Shown here: positions 3,806-7,726 of the stretch, in pieces
How the letters are laid out: each line of letters opens with the position of its first letter
How positions within the stretch are numbered: position 1 is the stretch's first letter
The notes under the pieces: model-generated
What the model was told of the DNA's origin: nothing
Databases searched by the model: none
Seen by the model: the letters and a program-made list of their open reading frames with translations, nothing else
Assembly (NCBI GenBank): GCA_039679375.1
Contig: JBDKVA010000206.1
Coordinates: 1 to 7,726, forward strand
Length of the DNA stretch: 7,726 bases
Direction: 5' to 3'
DNA from: JBDKVA01 sp039679375
GTDB lineage: Bacteria > Bacillota > Clostridia > Acetivibrionales > DTU013
Program-made: the position numbers and the translations under genes

Positions 3806-5933
3806 GTATAAATCTGAGCCCTTACTTGAAATGTTTATCTTTGAAACATCGCAGCTGCTGGAACAGTTTGAACAGGTCATTATTAACAGCGAAAAATTGG
3901 AATGCTATGAACCGGAGGCAATTAATGAAATATTCAGAATTATGCATACGATAAAAGGTTCTTCAGCAATGATGCACTATGATAATGTATCTACTCTTGC
4001 TCATTCAGTAGAAGATCTCTTTTACTTCCTCCGCAAAGAAAAATCTTTAAATGTATATTGTACAAACCTATCTGATATTGTCCTCGAGTGTGTTGATTTC
4101 ATAAAAACTGAATTACAAAAAATTGAAAATGGAAAGAATCCTGATAAGGATGCCTCCTCACTAGTAGATAAAAATAAAGACTTTTTGGAAAAACTTAAAG
4201 CGACTTGCTCTAGCTATAGTGTAGATCCGAAAATAAAGGAGCCGGCAGAATCGGATAAAATACAGGACAACAATCCTCACAAGACTGAATTTAACACTTC
4301 GAGCGGTACGTTTTCCGCATCCGGGAATATGAATTACAAAGCGGTTATTTACTTTACAGAAGGCTGCGAGATGGAAAATGTACGGGCTTTTGCTTTAATT
4401 CACAGCCTGAAGGATATTGCTGAAAACATCAGCTACATTCCTGCCCAAATAACTGAAGACGATAGCAGTATTGAGATGATCAGGAAAGAAGGTTTTCAAA
4501 TCTGGTTTGAAACAGGCCATACTTTCGAGGAAATGCACAATTTCTTTTCGCAAACGATCTTTTTAAAGGATCTTGAACTGGTTGAATTAGGATGTAATTC
4601 ATTTGGGGCAGTGAAGGAATTGAAGGGAAATGAAAAAATTCAGAATAAAGTAAATGAAGAGATTTCAGGTAATGCTGCAGGGGAAATATCAAAAGCAGCT
4701 GCAGAACAGGGAGGAAAAATCCGGGAGGAGGATCCGCATTTACTTTCTACACATCAAAGCATAATAAGTGTTAATATTACAAAATTAGACAAGCTGATGG
4801 ATCTGGTAGGAGAACTGGTTATTTCCGAAGCCATGGTTACACAGAACCATGATCTTGAAGGACTAATGCTTGGTAACTTCCAGAAAGCGGCTAATCAGCA
4901 CCGCAAAATCATTAACGAGCTTCAGGACGTAGCTATGTCCATAAGAATGGTTCCGCTCTCCTCCACCTTCCAGAAAATGAATAGAATCATACGGGATATG
5001 AGCAAAAAGCTGAATAAAGATGTCAGACTGGAGATAATTGGCGAGGAAACGGAAGTTGACAAAAATATTATTGAGCATATCTCCGATCCTCTGATGCATC
5101 TTATAAGGAACGCTGTTGATCATGGCATTGAATCTTCAGACAGACGAAAGGCAAAGGGCAAGAATGAAAATGGGACAGTCACCCTTGAGGCTAAAAATGC
5201 GGGCGGTGATGTACTGATCATTGTCAAGGATGACGGACAGGGTTTGAACAAAGAGAAAATACTTGCCAGAGCAAGGGAGAATGGTTTTATTAACAAACCT
5301 GAAAATGAGCTGCTGGATAAGGAAATTTATTCGTACATATTCCTGCCCGGTTTTTCTACTAAAGACGAAGCAACTGAATTTTCCGGCCGTGGCGTCGGTA
5401 TGGATGTAGTTACTAAAAACATCAGTGCCATAGGAGGTTCGGTATCCGTTGACAGCATACCGGGAGAAGGAACGGCGATAACGCTGAAAATACCTTTGAC
5501 CCTCGCGATTATGGACGGGATGACGATCAGCGTGGGAAGGTCAAAATATACAATACCTATTATCAGTATCAGAGAGTCATTTAAGGTAAAAGAGGGGGAA
5601 GTATTTACCGACCCTGAAGGCAACGAAATGATTATGATAAGAGGCGAGTGTTATCCAATTATCCGGTTGCATGAACTATATAATGTAAAAACCGATATTG
5701 CAAACATTCCTGATGGAATTGTGGTAATGGTTGAAAATGAAAGTAAAAGCTCCTGTATCTTCGCAGATAAATTAATAGGTGAGCAGCAGGTGGTTGTAAA
5801 AGCACTGCCGGAATTTATTAAAAATATAAAAAAGGTAAGGGGGGTGGCCGGCTGTACGCTATTGGGGGATGGCAGCATCAGCTTGATACTGGATATTGCA
5901 GGCTTGATTGAAACGAAATTGGAAGGGAGATGA
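3789..5933 (+). CDS. cheA: Chemotaxis histidine kinase CheA
   Basis: The product is a 714-residue cytosolic kinase that autophosphorylates on its HPt histidine under control of receptors and CheW, then passes phosphate to response regulators. HPt (P1) spans about 8-115 with phospho-acceptor His53 in MHTIKGSSAMM. A P2-like regulator-docking domain spans about 184-268, between charged linkers. The P3 dimerisation helices are at about 325-415 (KLDKLMDLVGELVI). The P4 ATPase lobe is at about 416-568: N box HLIRNAVDHGIE (Asn441), G1 DDGQG (481-485), F box LPGFSTK and G2 GRGVGMDVV (533-541). The CheW-like P5 domain is at about 570-710. All catalytic boxes are present, so it should be active. No ATG is available. 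GTG 3789, 10 bases after AGAAGGA, is the best start and TTG 3798 the alternative. It is the first large gene after the c-di-GMP riboswitch and terminator; cheW follows 4 bases after its stop. Confidence 0.96.
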   Translation: MIYLPEYKSEPLLEMFIFETSQLLEQFEQVIINSEKLECYEPEAINEIFRIMHTIKGSSAMMHYDNVSTLAHSVEDLFYFLRKEKSLNVYCTNLSDIVLECVDFIKTELQKIENGKNPDKDASSLVDKNKDFLEKLKATCSSYSVDPKIKEPAESDKIQDNNPHKTEFNTSSGTFSASGNMNYKAVIYFTEGCEMENVRAFALIHSLKDIAENISYIPAQITEDDSSIEMIRKEGFQIWFETGHTFEEMHNFFSQTIFLKDLELVELGCNSFGAVKELKGNEKIQNKVNEEISGNAAGEISKAAAEQGGKIREEDPHLLSTHQSIISVNITKLDKLMDLVGELVISEAMVTQNHDLEGLMLGNFQKAANQHRKIINELQDVAMSIRMVPLSSTFQKMNRIIRDMSKKLNKDVRLEIIGEETEVDKNIIEHISDPLMHLIRNAVDHGIESSDRRKAKGKNENGTVTLEAKNAGGDVLIIVKDDGQGLNKEKILARARENGFINKPENELLDKEIYSYIFLPGFSTKDEATEFSGRGVGMDVVTKNISAIGGSVSVDSIPGEGTAITLKIPLTLAIMDGMTISVGRSKYTIPIISIRESFKVKEGEVFTDPEGNEMIMIRGECYPIIRLHELYNVKTDIANIPDGIVVMVENESKSSCIFADKLIGEQQVVVKALPEFIKNIKKVRGVAGCTLLGDGSISLILDIAGLIETKLEGR

Positions 5934-5937
5934 AAAC

Positions 5938-6432
5938 ATGACGGATGTAGATGAGAAAAATATCGAAATAGAGGAGGATACTCAAAAAGGCAGATTTTTA
6001 ACATTTATGCTCGGGCAGGAGACATTTGGCATAGAAATCAAATATGTAACTGAGATAATCGGGATTCAGGCAATTACTGAAATTCCTGAGCTGCCGGATT
6101 ATATTAAAGGAATAATCAACCTTAGAGGCAAGATCATACCTGTTATGGATGTGAGACTGAGATTTAAAAAAGAGCCTATTGAGTACAACGACAGAACATG
6201 CGTTATAGTAATTGATATCAAGGACCTATCCATAGGATTGATCGTGGACAGCGTAGCGGAAGTCATTACAATACCGGACCAGGACATTGTTGAGCCGCCG
6301 CAGATGAACAAGGGCTTTAGCAACCGGTACATCAAAAACATCGGGAAAGTCGGAAATGACGTAAAACTGCTGCTCGATTGTGAAAAGCTTCTTACAGAAG
6401 ATGAATTGGCAAGCTTGAGTGAAACAGTATAA
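5938..6432 (+). CDS. cheW: Chemotaxis coupling protein CheW
   Basis: This is a 164-residue cytosolic adaptor that links the chemoreceptor tip to CheA P5. A short acidic N-terminal tail (about 1-18) precedes one CheW domain (about 20-155). Its familiar stretches are FLTFMLGQETFGIEI, then IPELPDYIKGIINLRGKIIPVMDVR with the conserved NLRG turn, and IGLIVDSVAEVITI. The start is ATG 5938, because GGGAG (5924-5928) lies 9 bases upstream inside the end of cheA. An in-frame TTG at 5908 would lie inside cheA and has no such site. The gap of 4 bases from cheA indicates one mRNA with tight translational linkage. The 37-base gap to the receptor gene continues the operon, so its expression should also depend on the c-di-GMP riboswitch. 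Confidence 0.96.
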   Translation: MTDVDEKNIEIEEDTQKGRFLTFMLGQETFGIEIKYVTEIIGIQAITEIPELPDYIKGIINLRGKIIPVMDVRLRFKKEPIEYNDRTCVIVIDIKDLSIGLIVDSVAEVITIPDQDIVEPPQMNKGFSNRYIKNIGKVGNDVKLLLDCEKLLTEDELASLSETV

Positions 6433-6469
6433 GCGGACAAGCTGAAAATAAACTATAAAGGAGTGTTGA

Positions 6470-7726
6470 ATGATGAAATGGTTTTTTAACCTGAAAATTG
6501 CGGCGAAACTGATAATAAGTTTTGTTATTATGGCTGTTATTGCAGGAGTAGTTGGGGTATTCGGTATAATTAATATAGTAGATATAAATAATGCGGATAC
6601 GATGCTTTACAAAAAGAATGTGCTGGGCATAGAAAGCTTATCAGATGCTGCAATTCTATTCCAAAAGGCAAGGTTCTATGTAATAAAAATGGAGCTCGTT
6701 AAAAATGATACTCAGCGTGAGGAATGCATAAATTATGTTGGAGATTATTTTGCAAAGGCTGATGAAAGCTTTAAGAAATATGAAGCAGGAATCATCCTTG
6801 ATTATGATCGTGAAAAATTCAATGAATTAATGTCGATATGGAATAGCTACAAAGCTATAATTCAGGATGTACTTAAACTTATCAAGGAAGGTAAAATCGA
6901 GCAGGCTGACGCTTTGATCGAAGGAGATGCTGGTAAGTCAGGTATTTCATTGCAGGAATGCTTTGATTCATTAATCAAGATGAATTCTGATGGAGCCAGG
7001 ACCAGAGCGGATGATAATTCTAAAATGGCGTGGAACGGAACAATCGTTATGCTTGCTGTTGTATTTGCAGGCATTGTTATTGCTATTATTTTAGGTATTT
7101 TTATTTCAAAGATCATCAGCAAACCGATTAATAAAATGGTTGGTGCTGCTGATAAAATTGCTGACGGCGACACAAATGTCAATATTGATGTAACATCAAA
7201 AGACGAAATTGGAATTCTTGCAAATGCATACAATAGAATCATTTCATCGATAAAAATAACGATGGCCGAAACCAGGAAACTCAATCAAGCGGCGTCGGAC
7301 GGAATGCTTTCGGTCAGAGGTGATGCGGCAAAGCTGAAAGGCGGGTATGCGGATATTGTAAAGGGTATTAATGATACACTTGATTCCATTACTGCACCGT
7401 TGCATGACTCTGTTCAAATAATGAACAAGATGTCTTTAAATGACTATACATCTAAAATGGCCGGACAGTACAAAGGAGAATTTAAAGAATTTGCTGAAAC
7501 AATTAACCTTGTCATTGTGAGGCTGATAAGTGTACAGGATGCATTGGAACGATTAGGAAAAGGAGATTTAAGCAGACTTGAGGAGTTTGAAAAGGTAGGA
7601 AAAAGATCAGAAAACGACAGATTAGTACCTTCTATGGTATCAGGTTTGAAAGCGGTACATGGAATTATAAATGAGGTGGGTACGCTTACCAATGCCACAT
7701 TAAATGGCAACCTGAGTTTGAGAGGC
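6470..7726 (+). CDS. Methyl-accepting chemotaxis protein with serial HAMP units (3' end cut by window)
   Basis: ATG 6470 follows AAAGGAG (6457-6463) by 6 bases, and 419 residues are visible with no stop before the edge. Transmembrane helix 1 is at about 14-36. The extracellular part, about 38-188, is helical and fits a four-helix-bundle ligand-binding domain. Transmembrane helix 2 is at about 191-213. HAMP follows at about 214-265, with KPINKM at 218-223 and the DEIGILANAYNRI turn. Further HAMP-like units come next: SDGMLSVRG (277-285) leading into GGYADIVKGINDTLDSI, GKGDLSRL (363-370), and LNGNLSLRG (411-419) at the edge. The first and last share the pattern (D/N)G-x-LS-x-RG about 134 residues apart, which suggests a repeated poly-HAMP linker. 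The signalling tip and methylation helices must lie beyond 7726. As the third operon gene it presumably forms the array with the CheW and CheA encoded here. The ligand is unknown. Confidence 0.9.
   Translation, partial: MMKWFFNLKIAAKLIISFVIMAVIAGVVGVFGIINIVDINNADTMLYKKNVLGIESLSDAAILFQKARFYVIKMELVKNDTQREECINYVGDYFAKADESFKKYEAGIILDYDREKFNELMSIWNSYKAIIQDVLKLIKEGKIEQADALIEGDAGKSGISLQECFDSLIKMNSDGARTRADDNSKMAWNGTIVMLAVVFAGIVIAIILGIFISKIISKPINKMVGAADKIADGDTNVNIDVTSKDEIGILANAYNRIISSIKITMAETRKLNQAASDGMLSVRGDAAKLKGGYADIVKGINDTLDSITAPLHDSVQIMNKMSLNDYTSKMAGQYKGEFKEFAETINLVIVRLISVQDALERLGKGDLSRLEEFEKVGKRSENDRLVPSMVSGLKAVHGIINEVGTLTNATLNGNLSLRG

Noticed and set aside
5908..5937. Upstream TTG start for cheW, adding 10 residues
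   Set aside because: It lies inside cheA without a ribosome binding site, whereas ATG 5938 has GGGAG at 9 bases and matches usual CheW length.
6862..7284. 140-codon minus-strand frame inside the receptor gene
   Set aside because: It is antisense to the well-supported mcp reading frame; its hydrophobic look arises from reading the complement of helical, Ile/Lys/Asn-rich coding sequence.
1..7726. CRISPR array, insertion sequence, prophage or defence system
   Set aside because: I saw no spaced direct repeats, transposase, integrase, target-site duplications or defence-type domains on either strand.

Overview
The window looks like chromosomal DNA from an AT-rich member of the Bacillota, most probably a clostridium. 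The basis is strong GGAGG-type ribosome binding sites, low G+C content, a lipoprotein with a Gram-positive-compatible signal peptide, and protein families typical of Clostridia (a NIF3-like protein, DUF2087, a vWA lipoprotein and CheA with an HTIKGSSAMM H-box). I do not assign a genus.

Left part (1-1310): the 3' portion of a NIF3/DUF34 family gene is followed closely by a small DUF2087 gene. Beyond it is a very hydrophobic 30-codon ORF at 1094-1186 that may be an unannotated membrane microprotein. A perfect extended -10 sequence lies just before this ORF. A second promoter candidate (1199-1227) and a leader that can fold its own Shine-Dalgarno into a hairpin precede the next gene.

Middle (1311-2945): a 544-residue secreted lipoprotein of the YfbK type, with a von Willebrand factor A domain and a complete MIDAS metal site.

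Intergenic region (2946-3788): about 840 bases carrying much regulatory sequence. In order, they are a 73-nt long imperfect hairpin of unknown nature, a sigma-D (sigma-28) type promoter on the minus strand, an intrinsic terminator, a roughly 300-base stretch of about 18% G+C with an extended -10 promoter candidate, a class I cyclic di-GMP (GEMM-I) riboswitch, a second intrinsic terminator directly behind it, and a 23-codon leader ORF that overlaps the non-ATG start of cheA.

Right part (3789-7726): a chemosensory operon of cheA, cheW and a transmembrane chemoreceptor (mcp) with four-helix-bundle and serial HAMP domains, cut by the window end. The riboswitch-terminator pair makes the likely logic a second-messenger gate. 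Cellular c-di-GMP level would decide whether transcription reaches the receptor, coupling protein and histidine kinase genes. The sign of that control (on or off) cannot be settled from the sequence. No response regulator, methyltransferase or methylesterase is visible; these could lie beyond the right edge.
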